Assembly: GCA_964608495.1 (NCBI GenBank)
Contig: CAZSOQ010000021.1
Coordinates: forward strand, 1-35,134
From: JAKORR01 sp964608495
GTDB lineage: Bacteria > Armatimonadota > Zipacnadia > Zipacnadales > FEN-943
DNA: 35,134 nucleotides
Reading direction: 5' to 3'
Under the pieces are notes generated by a model. That model saw only the letters and a list, made by a program, of their open reading frames with translations, was not told where the DNA came from and searched no databases. Shown piece after piece: positions 16,977 to 25,645 of this stretch (within the stretch, counting starts at the first letter, position 1; each line of letters opens with the position of its first letter). The position numbers and the translations under genes are program-made.

Positions 16977-19900
16977 CTAGCGGAACACCACCTCGCCGAA
17001 CCGTCCGGGGGTATGGAAGCCGTCGAAGGTCGGCGACCAGCAGGTGGCGCTACCGGTGTCCGCTTCCTCCCGCCCGAAGTTGAGGCGCCAGGCACCCTCG
17101 GGCCGGGCGTGTAGGCTGGCGAAGGGGATCGCCATCTCGACGGTCCAGCCGGCCTCCGCGGTGCGCGCGGCGGCCTGCCAGGGCGCGTTCCAGCTCTTGT
17201 CAATCCCGGGTGCGCAGCAAGCGTCGTACCGCGAGCCGGCCGCGTTCACCGCCAGGTGGTAGTAACCACCCGCCCCACCGGGCTGCAGGAAGACCTCGAC
17301 GGCATCGTCCTCCCAGACGGGGCCGTCGTGCGCTCTCTGGACGGCCTGGGGCTTCGGCTGCCCTCCGCAGAGAACGGCGAGAAAGAGATTCGCGGCGTCG
17401 TGGCCGAGGAGGACAGTCGTCGGCCGCGCGGCGGGTTTGCCGTCCTGCGCGCCGAAGAACCCGTCGATGCGCGCGGCCGAATCCCACTCGCCCGGCTGAA
17501 GGACGCCGTCCACGCCGGGCGCTGTCGGGAAGCGCTGACACGTGGCGCCGGCCACCACCGGTACCTCGAGCTCCCCGGACGTGGGCGCGATGCCCTTCGT
17601 CTCCGCGCGCCAGAGCAGCCGAAGGGCCCCGCCCGTGGCCTGGGCGTCGGGGAGCAGGGCGACGAGCTCCGGCGGGACGGCCAGGGCCATTTCCCGCAAG
17701 CCGTCGTCGCCGGGCGTCACCGTCAGGGGCGCGAGGCTCACCCGCCTCTCCCCCACCGCGGCGTCGGCCGACAGCCTGATCTCCCTTCCCGGCGGCACCC
17801 AGGAGCGAAGGCGCAGCGCGAGGGCCTGTCGCGCGGAGCTGAGGGGGCCCGCGGCCTCAAGCTCCGCCGCCGGATGGAGCCTGACCGTCGCCCGGCGCGG
17901 CAGCCACAGACGGCGCCCGCCCGCGTCCCATCCGGCCTCCACCATGACATCGTGCCAGTCCCACGGATCGTCGTGGACGAGGGCGACCTCGATCTGTCCC
18001 CGCCGGGTCTCGCCGATGCCCAGGGACCCGCCCGGCTCACCCCACGGCGCGCCCGCGGCCGCGACCCGGAGACTCGTCACGGCCTGTCGCGCCGTGGTCA
18101 GTCTGTAGGCGAGGCTGACGCGGTCGGCCTTCGCGGCATCGGCGAAGGGCTTGCCCGAAGGCACGTGCAGCGTCACGCCCGTGAGCACCTCAACGCCCCG
18201 CCCCAGGTAGTCGGCGAAGTCCTCGAGCGGCAGCAGCAGACACCGTCGCACGTGCGCCTCATCCGCCGAGCCTTCCAGCCGAATCACGGCCTCGCGCAGC
18301 CTCCGGTACACCTCCTCCTGGGACGCGGCCAGGGCCAGCCCTGCCTGCCCGTCCGCCGCGGACAGCGGCTCGTCCCAGGCCTTCGCTGCCTCGCGCGCGG
18401 CGCTCGCGACGGCCTCCAGTCCGGGCTTGCCCTCCGCCGGCGCGAGGGGCGCTATCTCGATGTCGTCAACCCACGCGGTGCCCCAGTTGCGCTCGAAGAG
18501 GAACTGGAAGAAGCCCACGGAGTGCTGGTCAGGCACCGTGAACTGCGTCTTGTAGGTCGCTGCCTTGTCGCCCGTCGGGCTGAGGTCGCGGAAGTAGATG
18601 TACTTGTCGGAGGCCCACTGCCCGTCCGGGCCCTTGACGCCGAAGCGCGGGACGACGGCGCCCGACGCGCCCTCGGGCCGAATCCACCGATACCGGAATC
18701 CCAGGCGGTAGGACTGCCCGCCCGGCAGGACGAGATTCTGGTGCAGCGCCTGGAAGGCGTTGTCCGCCATGCTGCGGGCGACGAGGCTGGCCTTCCCAGC
18801 CAGCGGCGTCTTCTCCTCGAGGGCTATCTCGGCCTCACGGGCCGCGGGCGGCCGCTCCGTGCCCCACGCCTGCATGCCCTCCTCGAAATCGGCATTGCCC
18901 AGCCTCCCTGTCCTGGACTCCCGCAGCCACAGGGCCTCCTCCGCCATCCGCGCCAGGAACCGCTGCGCCTCGCGCAGCCCTAGCCCGGCCAGGGCGGGCC
19001 GCGAGCCCAGAGCCAGCACCTCGGTCGAGTCGCCCGCCAGACTCAGGCCGGTGCGCAGGCGGCCGACCTGCCGGGCCACCGTGATCGCCACCTGCTCGTC
19101 GCCCACCAGCCGCCAGGCCACCAGCCCGTCGCCCGCCGCGGCCGATGCGGCCTGCTCGAAGCTCGTGCCCAGCGCCCGCGGGTCAATCTCCACGCGCACC
19201 TCGACCGGGTGCTGACCCGGGTTGCGCAGGGCCAGGAAGGTCACGTCGCCGCTCTCCGCGGCCGGCCCGTACCGCTCGAGCAGCACCGTGTCCTCGCTCG
19301 TCCAGGCCCAGGTCACGGGCTGCCAGCCCGCCTCGTCCAGCCACGTGATCATGGGCTCGTAGAGGCGGAACAGGGGCCGGGAGGGCTCATATGCCGCCGA
19401 GGCGGGGAAGCCGCCTGTGCCGGGTTGCACGGCGTAGAACAGGCACCGCTGCAGCCCGCGCTCCTTCTCCTCCCAGCCCTTCTCGGGGTCCACGAAGCCA
19501 TAGTCCATCCAGCTCAAGGGCTTGCGGTAGCCGTAGGCTCTCATGTAGCGGTAGTGCTCGTCCGCGGCCAGCCCGCAGGAGCGCGTCTCGCCGGTGCCTA
19601 TCATGTCCAGCAGGTAGCAGAAGAACTGCATATAGGGGCGGAAGGTGTTGGCGATCACGTAGCCGTCCTCCGCGCGCACGCGCTCGGCCACCTGCTGGGC
19701 GAACTCGTGGCAGGCAAAGGCGTGAAGCTGGGCGGGAGCCCTGGCCTCGGGGCTTGCGACCAGCGGATCGTCGGCTTGGCGCCAGTGGTCACGCCGGAAG
19801 TTCTCATTGTAGAAGCCCATGAATCCCGCGACGCTGTCGAGGTACACGCCCGCCAGCTTGCCGCCGTTGCGCCGCGCGGCCTCATACGCGGGCTCCAGCT

Positions 19901-21200
19901 CGTACTTCCAGGTAAGGGAGGCACGGTTGGGCTCGGGCAGACTGGGGTCCGGGTTGAGGGTGACGTTGCTGATCCAGTCGCCCGGCGACCACTCATCGGT
20001 CCAGTGGCGCCAGACCCAGCCCCCGTCCTGCTTCTCGATGGCCGAGTTGGCGATAGCCTGGGCCACATAGCGGCGTGGCCCAAAGTGCCCGTCGCGCTGG
20101 CCCTCGGGGGCGGCCAGATCGCCCGTCACCCTCGCCTTCAGTTCCTCGGGGCTGAGCATCGGCGCCTTCTCGCCGTACCTCGGCTTCTCGTCGGGCGTGG
20201 GCCGGGCACCGAAGTGCTCGTATTTGCCCCAGGGCTCGGTGTAGACGAAGGGCAGGATGCCGTGGGCGCAGTCATAGCCCGCCCGCCCCTGGGCTCCCTC
20301 GTCGAAGCGGAACCCGAAGTCCCACGGGCACGCCATCCGCTCGGGCTCGAAGCCCAGCAGCCAGATCCCGCCCTCCTTCGCCCGGCGCTCGGCATACTGC
20401 GGGAAAAGCTCGTAGTACAGCCGCAGGGCGTCCCGGAAGCCCCACTTCGCGTCGTGCCGGTAGGCCAGGAGGCGGAAGTCGGCCCGCGCGGGGAACTTGG
20501 CCGTGTCGGGCGAGAGGCCCAGGTCGAACTCGGCCTCCAGCCTCTCGCGGTCGGCCGAGTAGGCGAACCGGTAGACGCGGGGCTCGTGCAGAGGCACGGC
20601 GAGCGCCAAGCCCCCCTCGGGGCCCGTCACTGCACAGCACGGGTAGACCGAGACGCGCCGCCCGCCGGCCCAATCGAAGCAGCGGTCGTAGTGCTTGCCC
20701 GCCTCGATGGCGCGCTTCTGCACCGTGTCGTCCCACCAGGTCCAGCCGATCGCCTGGACGGGCAGCGAGACGCGCACCACAATGGCCCTGTCTCGCGGCG
20801 GCTCGGCACGGACGGTGCAGTGCAGCTCCGCCCCCTCGGTGGTGCTGCCGGGGAGCGGCGCGAGGGTGCCCTCGAAGGCCAGCCCGAGGGCCGTGCCCTT
20901 GAAGGCCAGCTCGCGGGCCGTTCCGCTGAAGGCGCCGCCTCGCAGGGGAGCGGGGACGGGCGTGAAGCCCTCTCCCTCAGCCGATAGGTCCCGCACCTCC
21001 AACCAGCCCCCCTCCACGCCATCGCCGGTAGGGGGAACCGGCACGGCAGGCTCCTGGCCGGCGAGGGCGCGTAACCCGACAGCCAGGGGGCCGGTCGCCC
21101 CATCCCCCATCACGGCCGAGCGCGCGATCGCCGGGATCGCCAGCCCCGCGACCAGCACCAGGCCCCAAACGCAGCAGTGCCCACCGTGCCTTGTGCCCAC
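16977..21200 (-). CDS. Giant secreted glycosidase-like protein with C-terminal CBM9-like domain
   Basis: This is a 1407-residue protein. The GTG at 21200 is preferred over a GTG at 21209 because GGGAGGTGA lies at proper spacing before it. A signal peptide follows (VWGLVLVAGLAIPAIARSA). Residues about 60-270 are beta-rich and resemble the N-terminal sandwich of retaining glycosidases (IGWTWWDDTVQ, FRDALRLYYELFPQYAERR). A barrel-like region of about 270-640 has acidic candidates in KLAGVYLDSVAGFMGFYNE (Asp455), a late WMDYGF and EPMITWLDEAGW; I cannot name a catalytic pair. A galactose-binding-like domain lies at about 800-930 (NADFEEGMQAWG to AWVDDIEIAPL). The last 200 residues look like a CBM9/DOMON domain (VDGVLQPGEWDSAARIDGFF, WEDDAVEVFLQPGG, WTVEMAIPFASL). 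No known GH family is recognised. It follows the GH51 gene after a 226-base gap holding an operator-like palindrome. Confidence 0.82.
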   Translation of the reverse strand: MGTRHGGHCCVWGLVLVAGLAIPAIARSAVMGDGATGPLAVGLRALAGQEPAVPVPPTGDGVEGGWLEVRDLSAEGEGFTPVPAPLRGGAFSGTARELAFKGTALGLAFEGTLAPLPGSTTEGAELHCTVRAEPPRDRAIVVRVSLPVQAIGWTWWDDTVQKRAIEAGKHYDRCFDWAGGRRVSVYPCCAVTGPEGGLALAVPLHEPRVYRFAYSADRERLEAEFDLGLSPDTAKFPARADFRLLAYRHDAKWGFRDALRLYYELFPQYAERRAKEGGIWLLGFEPERMACPWDFGFRFDEGAQGRAGYDCAHGILPFVYTEPWGKYEHFGARPTPDEKPRYGEKAPMLSPEELKARVTGDLAAPEGQRDGHFGPRRYVAQAIANSAIEKQDGGWVWRHWTDEWSPGDWISNVTLNPDPSLPEPNRASLTWKYELEPAYEAARRNGGKLAGVYLDSVAGFMGFYNENFRRDHWRQADDPLVASPEARAPAQLHAFACHEFAQQVAERVRAEDGYVIANTFRPYMQFFCYLLDMIGTGETRSCGLAADEHYRYMRAYGYRKPLSWMDYGFVDPEKGWEEKERGLQRCLFYAVQPGTGGFPASAAYEPSRPLFRLYEPMITWLDEAGWQPVTWAWTSEDTVLLERYGPAAESGDVTFLALRNPGQHPVEVRVEIDPRALGTSFEQAASAAAGDGLVAWRLVGDEQVAITVARQVGRLRTGLSLAGDSTEVLALGSRPALAGLGLREAQRFLARMAEEALWLRESRTGRLGNADFEEGMQAWGTERPPAAREAEIALEEKTPLAGKASLVARSMADNAFQALHQNLVLPGGQSYRLGFRYRWIRPEGASGAVVPRFGVKGPDGQWASDKYIYFRDLSPTGDKAATYKTQFTVPDQHSVGFFQFLFERNWGTAWVDDIEIAPLAPAEGKPGLEAVASAAREAAKAWDEPLSAADGQAGLALAASQEEVYRRLREAVIRLEGSADEAHVRRCLLLPLEDFADYLGRGVEVLTGVTLHVPSGKPFADAAKADRVSLAYRLTTARQAVTSLRVAAAGAPWGEPGGSLGIGETRRGQIEVALVHDDPWDWHDVMVEAGWDAGGRRLWLPRRATVRLHPAAELEAAGPLSSARQALALRLRSWVPPGREIRLSADAAVGERRVSLAPLTVTPGDDGLREMALAVPPELVALLPDAQATGGALRLLWRAETKGIAPTSGELEVPVVAGATCQRFPTAPGVDGVLQPGEWDSAARIDGFFGAQDGKPAARPTTVLLGHDAANLFLAVLCGGQPKPQAVQRAHDGPVWEDDAVEVFLQPGGAGGYYHLAVNAAGSRYDACCAPGIDKSWNAPWQAAARTAEAGWTVEMAIPFASLHARPEGAWRLNFGREEADTGSATCWSPTFDGFHTPGRFGEVVFR

Positions 21201-21345
21201 AGCGGTCACCTCCCACGGCGCACGGGTTCGTCGGCGAGGGCGGGCTACCTTCGGGGACGCGCGGGATACGGGCGAGGCGGGCGCGGTCGGGCCGGTGATA
21301 GGAGAGACGGAAAGCTATCCAAAGGCACGTATCGTGACGCATAAC

Positions 21346-21362
21346 GGTGCAACTGTTGCACC
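21346..21362. promoter_or_regulatory. 17-base operator-like palindrome upstream of the 1407-residue glycosidase gene
   Basis: GGTGCAAC-T-GTTGCACC is a perfect inverted repeat with 8-base arms and a single central base. It lies about 145 bases before the gene start, in one of the most A+T-rich pockets of the window (about 21300-21382, with ATGGTTACATATT next to it). A second, smaller inverted repeat, CACG-TAT-CGTG, lies at 21326-21336. This position suits binding of a dimeric sugar-responsive repressor. No regulator gene is in the window. A clean -35/-10 pair could not be fixed. Confidence 0.5.
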
Positions 21363-21426
21363 CTTAACATGGTTACATATTCGGCCGCGGGCCAGGTAGC
21401 GCGCCCGGCGCAGGTCCCGACCCGCG

Positions 21427-24231
21427 TCAGCGCTCCAGGCAGAGCACCGAGACGGAAGCAGCCGGCAGACGCACCTCGGTCCTGCCCTGGGCTGTCACCT
21501 CGCGACACTGCTCGCGGATCGCGTCCGGCTGGTCGAGGGTGTTGCGAGCGGTCAGCGATTCGGCGGTCACGTAGCGCAGCTCCGCCCGTCGCGGGGTCCA
21601 GCCGCCCCCCAGTTCGACAGCGACCGCCAGCTCGCGCGGCCCGCTGTTCACCATCTTGACGAATACCCGCCGCCCGTCCTCGGACCGGGTGGCCACTGCG
21701 TCCAGCGGCCCCCCTTCCAGGCCCGACAGCGCGACCCTCACCGGCCCGAAGCAGCGCCGGAAGAGCCGCAGGACGACGTAGTTGGGCGCCGGGAACCACC
21801 GCGCGTGGTCGAAGTTGATGAAGGCGTTGTCCCAGGCCGGGGCGTCAACGTTGCGCAGGAACAGGGCCGGCGTCGCCATACTCACCGCCGGCGACTGGCG
21901 CTCGGCGGCGATAAGGAACCCCCCGGCGAAGAGGCCCGTGCGCCAGTCGGTGGTCTGCAGGTTCCACTCGGTGACGCCGGTCCTGATGTCCGGATGGGGC
22001 GACGAGGCGATGTGTCGGGCCACGTCCTCCCAGGCCTGTTCAAGCCGGCGGGGTCCCTCGGCGTAGCCGTTATCGCCCTCGTAGTGGTGCCAGCTCAGGT
22101 AGTCGAAGCTCTCGCCGCACAGGTCCACGAGCCTGGTGCTCCACGTGCGGTCGTAGCCCGCCGATCCGCAGGCGAAGATCACGATACTCGGGTCCTTCGC
22201 CCGCAGAGCCTCGGAGAAGCGCTTCACCACCTCGGCATACTTCTCCACTCCCATGCCCCAGGTCTCGTTGTCTATCTCCCAATACCCCACCCCGTAGGGC
22301 TCCGGATGGCCGTTGCGGGCCCGCACGGCTCCCCACTGGCTGTCGGCCGGGCCGTTGCAGTACTCGACCCAGTCGAGGGCGTCCTGGAGGTACTCGGGCT
22401 CGGCGAGGTCGTCCCAGGAGCCGCTGTTGATCACGATCAGGGGCTCGGCGCCGACCCTTCGGCACAGGTCCACGAACTCGTCGGTGCCGAACTGGCCGTG
22501 GTCCATGCCGCCCCAGGGCGTGTTGGGGAAGCTCGTGCGCCGATGGCGCGGGCCGATGCTGGTCTTCCAGCGGTAGATCGAGGCGAAGCAGCCGCCGGGC
22601 CAGCGGATGATCGAGGGCTCGAGGTCGGCGATGGCCTGGAGCAGGTCCGGGCGCAGGCCGCCGGCCTGACGGGCGGCCTCGCTCACCAGCGACACCTGGT
22701 CCACCCACACCCGGCCCCGCCCACGGAAGGCGATGACCAGGGATGCCTCGGTGTCCCGGGCGGAGGGCAGGAGATGGAAGCCGGCCCGGCGCCAGTGGTC
22801 GGCGGGCGCCTCAAGCGGCGCCTCGGCCAGGACGCGCCCGTCCGCGGCCACGAGGCGCACCTTGCCCTCGCCCCGGAAGCCGTCGGACCGCAGCCACAGG
22901 GAGCCGTCGTAGGTCTCGCCGGCGGCCACGCTGAAGCGGCCCTGGCGGAGGCCGGCCCAGCCGTCGGGCGCGTCGAGGTCCATGCGCTGGCTGACGCGGG
23001 AGTTCAGGGGGTCCTCGCCGTCGAGGGAGCACTCCACCTGCCCACCGTCCTGATACGGCTCCCAGTATTGGGCCATACCAACCCTGTCCTTCAGGTCCGG
23101 CAGGCCGTCGAGAAGGACCCGGCCGTCCAGGGACGTGACGCGGAAGCCGCGGAAGGCGGCCCGGGTGCGCCAGGTGCCGACGCCCACGGCGCCTTTGGGG
23201 TGCGAGCCGTCGCGTAGGTCCAGGAGCTTGTCATCGTCGAGCCAGCCCCGGATGTGGTCGCCCTCGACGCGCAGGCGAATCCGGTACCACCGGTCGGTCT
23301 CTATCCTGCCCGGGAGGTGCTCGCCGACGGTGCCGCGTTGCTCGTTGACCTCGCTCTCGAGCCCGTGCTCGCGGTTGCCCCAGCCGCCCAGATTCCACCA
23401 GTAGAAGTCGCGCTCATCGGCCGCGCGCACGACGATCAGGAAGCCCTCGGCGCCGCCGAGCTTGCGGGCTTCGAGGCTGAGCTCGTAGTCGGTCCAGGAG
23501 GGGTCGCCGAACTCGAGGTGGCAGTCTGTGGCGGCGGCGCTGTCCTGGACGATCTCACCGTCCGTAACGGCCCACAGGCCGGCGTTGCCCGTGTCCTCGA
23601 AGCTGGGGTCGCAGACCTGCTCGCCCCACAGACCGTCCACCACCGAGCTGTAGATATGTTCGAGGAACTGGCCGTAGATGAGGGGATCAACGCGGGCCTC
23701 CTCGCGCGTGGGGTCCACCGCGAGGGTGAACCGCCCGTCGCCGCCAAGCTCCGCCAGGACCACGTCGTCGAACCAGGCCGTGCCGGCCGCCAGCCCCCAT
23801 CCGCCGAAGAGGCAGTCCACGCGGGCCTCACCTCCATCCTGACTGAGGAACACAGCCGACACCTGCGTCCAGTCGCTGTCGCCGGTGACGGCCCCGGTGG
23901 CGACGGGCCAGCCGTGAAGGTTGAGCAGGGCCCCACGGCCGGGCCTGTCGCCCACCGGGCGCAGGCCGCGCGTGCGAATCCAGCCCGACAGGCGGTACCA
24001 GGTTTGGGGCCGCAGGTGGGCGATGAAGTGCCAGTCGGCGTCGGCGCCCTCGGAGCTCGAGATGCGCAGGCTGGCGGCTCCGCCGTGGGCCACGTCGCGG
24101 TCCCAGGCGAAGTCGGCCTGCCCGCCCCAGGTGTGGGGAGCCCACTCGGCCGGGCCGCCCTCGGCGCCCTGCTCGAAGGAGGGATTCGGCAGCAGGTTGG
24201 CGGCGAGAAGCACGATCGCGAGCTGGTACAT
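21427..24231 (-). CDS. Secreted GH51-type alpha-L-arabinofuranosidase with CBM4-like and inserted concanavalin-like domains
   Basis: This is a 934-residue protein. The ATG has GAGAGGTGA upstream. A short signal (MYQLAIVLLAANLLPNPSFE) runs into a CBM4/9-like domain (about 14-165). The GH51 core opens at about 172 (ARVDPLIYGQFLEHIYSSVVD). It is then interrupted at about 205-355 by a concanavalin/3-keto-disaccharide-hydrolase-like domain (FYWWNLGGWGNREHG, GVGTWRTRAAFRGFRV) and by a second CBM4-like stretch up to about 510. The barrel resumes with EPSIIRWPGGCFASIYRWK. The acid/base Glu656 is in WEIDNETWG and the nucleophile Glu755 in GVTEWN, both intact. A beta-sandwich C-terminus closes it. GH51 enzymes release terminal alpha-L-arabinofuranose from arabinan, arabinoxylan or arabinogalactan. 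It is 86 bases behind the UroD-like gene on the same strand. Confidence 0.9.
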   Translation of the reverse strand: MYQLAIVLLAANLLPNPSFEQGAEGGPAEWAPHTWGGQADFAWDRDVAHGGAASLRISSSEGADADWHFIAHLRPQTWYRLSGWIRTRGLRPVGDRPGRGALLNLHGWPVATGAVTGDSDWTQVSAVFLSQDGGEARVDCLFGGWGLAAGTAWFDDVVLAELGGDGRFTLAVDPTREEARVDPLIYGQFLEHIYSSVVDGLWGEQVCDPSFEDTGNAGLWAVTDGEIVQDSAAATDCHLEFGDPSWTDYELSLEARKLGGAEGFLIVVRAADERDFYWWNLGGWGNREHGLESEVNEQRGTVGEHLPGRIETDRWYRIRLRVEGDHIRGWLDDDKLLDLRDGSHPKGAVGVGTWRTRAAFRGFRVTSLDGRVLLDGLPDLKDRVGMAQYWEPYQDGGQVECSLDGEDPLNSRVSQRMDLDAPDGWAGLRQGRFSVAAGETYDGSLWLRSDGFRGEGKVRLVAADGRVLAEAPLEAPADHWRRAGFHLLPSARDTEASLVIAFRGRGRVWVDQVSLVSEAARQAGGLRPDLLQAIADLEPSIIRWPGGCFASIYRWKTSIGPRHRRTSFPNTPWGGMDHGQFGTDEFVDLCRRVGAEPLIVINSGSWDDLAEPEYLQDALDWVEYCNGPADSQWGAVRARNGHPEPYGVGYWEIDNETWGMGVEKYAEVVKRFSEALRAKDPSIVIFACGSAGYDRTWSTRLVDLCGESFDYLSWHHYEGDNGYAEGPRRLEQAWEDVARHIASSPHPDIRTGVTEWNLQTTDWRTGLFAGGFLIAAERQSPAVSMATPALFLRNVDAPAWDNAFINFDHARWFPAPNYVVLRLFRRCFGPVRVALSGLEGGPLDAVATRSEDGRRVFVKMVNSGPRELAVAVELGGGWTPRRAELRYVTAESLTARNTLDQPDAIREQCREVTAQGRTEVRLPAASVSVLCLER

Positions 24232-24317
24232 GGTCGCTCACCTCTCGGCGACGGCCGACCGCCGGTCCACCCGGGCGGATCGCCGCGGGCGGCCCGTGCC
24301 GATCGGGGACGGGGCGG

Positions 24318-25460
24318 CTAGCGGTTGTCGCGGACCGTCTCGATCATGGCGAGGATGTTCTCGGGCGGCGTGCCCGGCAGGGGGTAGTTGGAGAGACCGA
24401 CGATGATGCTGCCCAGCTCCCGGGCGGCCTCCAGCGCGTCGAGGGTCTGGGCGACCACCTCGTCGCGGGCGCCCAGGTGCAGCGTCTGTGAGGCGATGCC
24501 GCCGACCAGCGTGAGGTCCGGGAAGCGCTCGCGCAGGCGCCGCAGGTCCATGCCCGCCAGACGGTCAATCTCGTAGTAGGCGTCCACGCCCGAGCGCCCG
24601 AAGAGATCGTCGGCCACGGGCCACAGGTCGCCGTCGGAGGCAAACATGTGGTAGCAGCCGACGCGGTGGCACGCGTCCGAGACCTTCTGCAGGCGCGGCA
24701 CCATGAGCTCGCGGAAGGCCCGCGGTGAGTACATGGGGCCATGCTTGCCGGCGAAGTCGCCGCCCCCGCGGAGGTACGGGATGCCCAGCTCGGCCATCAC
24801 GGCGGCATTGCGCCCCGCCTGCTCGGCAGTCACGTCCAGCCGCCGCGCCACCAGGTCCGGCCGCAGGGCCACGGCCGCCAGCCACTCCTCCGTGTGCCCG
24901 ATGCCTATCCCCACGCCTCCGCCACCGATGGCGTACTCGTGCCCGTGCAGATCCTGGGCCCGCGCGTACACCCAGAAGGTGTCGCGGGTCGGCCGGTAGC
25001 GCTCGATCCCCGCCTCCATGCTCTCAACCGACCGCTCGAGGTCGTCGAGGGTGACCGGCGGACGCGGGCTGTGGTCCACGGCCTGGAACAGCTCCGTCTC
25101 CGGGTCGAAGCGCCGGACTTCCCAGCTCCCCTCGGGGTCACCGTACAGGAAGGAGCGCTCGTCGAGGCGCCGTGTGGGCTTGAGGTTGTAGCGCCAGTAT
25201 TCGGGCCGGATCATGTCCTGGTCGGCGGCCAGGCTGACGGCCATGGCGTCCTGGAAGGACCGCTCGACGAATTGCTCATGGGCCTCGGGACCCTCCCACA
25301 GGGCGCAGGCCTCGCGCCACTGCTGGATGCCCCCGCCCACCCAGGCCTCGCGGCCCAGCACGACCGACGCGGCCCAGGACGACCATCCGGCATGAAAGAC
25401 CGGCACGCGGTCGCTGGCCTGATGCTCGAAGGCTGCTCGCACGCGCTCGACTGGCAACAT
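24318..25460 (-). CDS. Uroporphyrinogen decarboxylase (URO-D) superfamily protein, methyltransferase-like
   Basis: This is a 380-residue soluble protein. The ATG at 25460 has a modest GGTGAG upstream; the frame stays open to 25634 but the extra residues look random. The N-terminus (ERVRAAFEHQASDRVPVF) and the C-terminal GTPPENILAMIETVRDN match the URO-D superfamily, which includes HemE and the corrinoid methyltransferases MtaA/MtbA. In the zinc-dependent methyltransferases a His-x-Cys motif is expected here. This protein reads GCYHMFASDGDLWP with His271 and Phe273, so the zinc Cys is missing. No hem genes or corrinoid proteins are near. This variant is common in genomes rich in secreted glycosidases, where its role is unknown. 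A catabolic C1 or demethylation role on methylated sugars is only a guess. It is divergent from the RCK channel gene and probably heads the GH51 transcript. Confidence 0.8.
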   Translation of the reverse strand: MLPVERVRAAFEHQASDRVPVFHAGWSSWAASVVLGREAWVGGGIQQWREACALWEGPEAHEQFVERSFQDAMAVSLAADQDMIRPEYWRYNLKPTRRLDERSFLYGDPEGSWEVRRFDPETELFQAVDHSPRPPVTLDDLERSVESMEAGIERYRPTRDTFWVYARAQDLHGHEYAIGGGGVGIGIGHTEEWLAAVALRPDLVARRLDVTAEQAGRNAAVMAELGIPYLRGGGDFAGKHGPMYSPRAFRELMVPRLQKVSDACHRVGCYHMFASDGDLWPVADDLFGRSGVDAYYEIDRLAGMDLRRLRERFPDLTLVGGIASQTLHLGARDEVVAQTLDALEAARELGSIIVGLSNYPLPGTPPENILAMIETVRDNR

Positions 25461-25645
25461 GGGGTGGCTCACCGCGAGGGCTTTCGGCCCGGGCGGTCGC
25501 GCACCTGCCAGGCGCCGGCCGCGCCACGGCGCGCGGTAGGTATCCGCTCGTGGATGGCGAAGGCCCCGGCGACAGGTCCTGCGTGAGGGCGCGCCGCGTT
25601 GCGATGCACCCGCTTCCCAGCGCGAGGGCGGCAAGGAAGAGGCAG

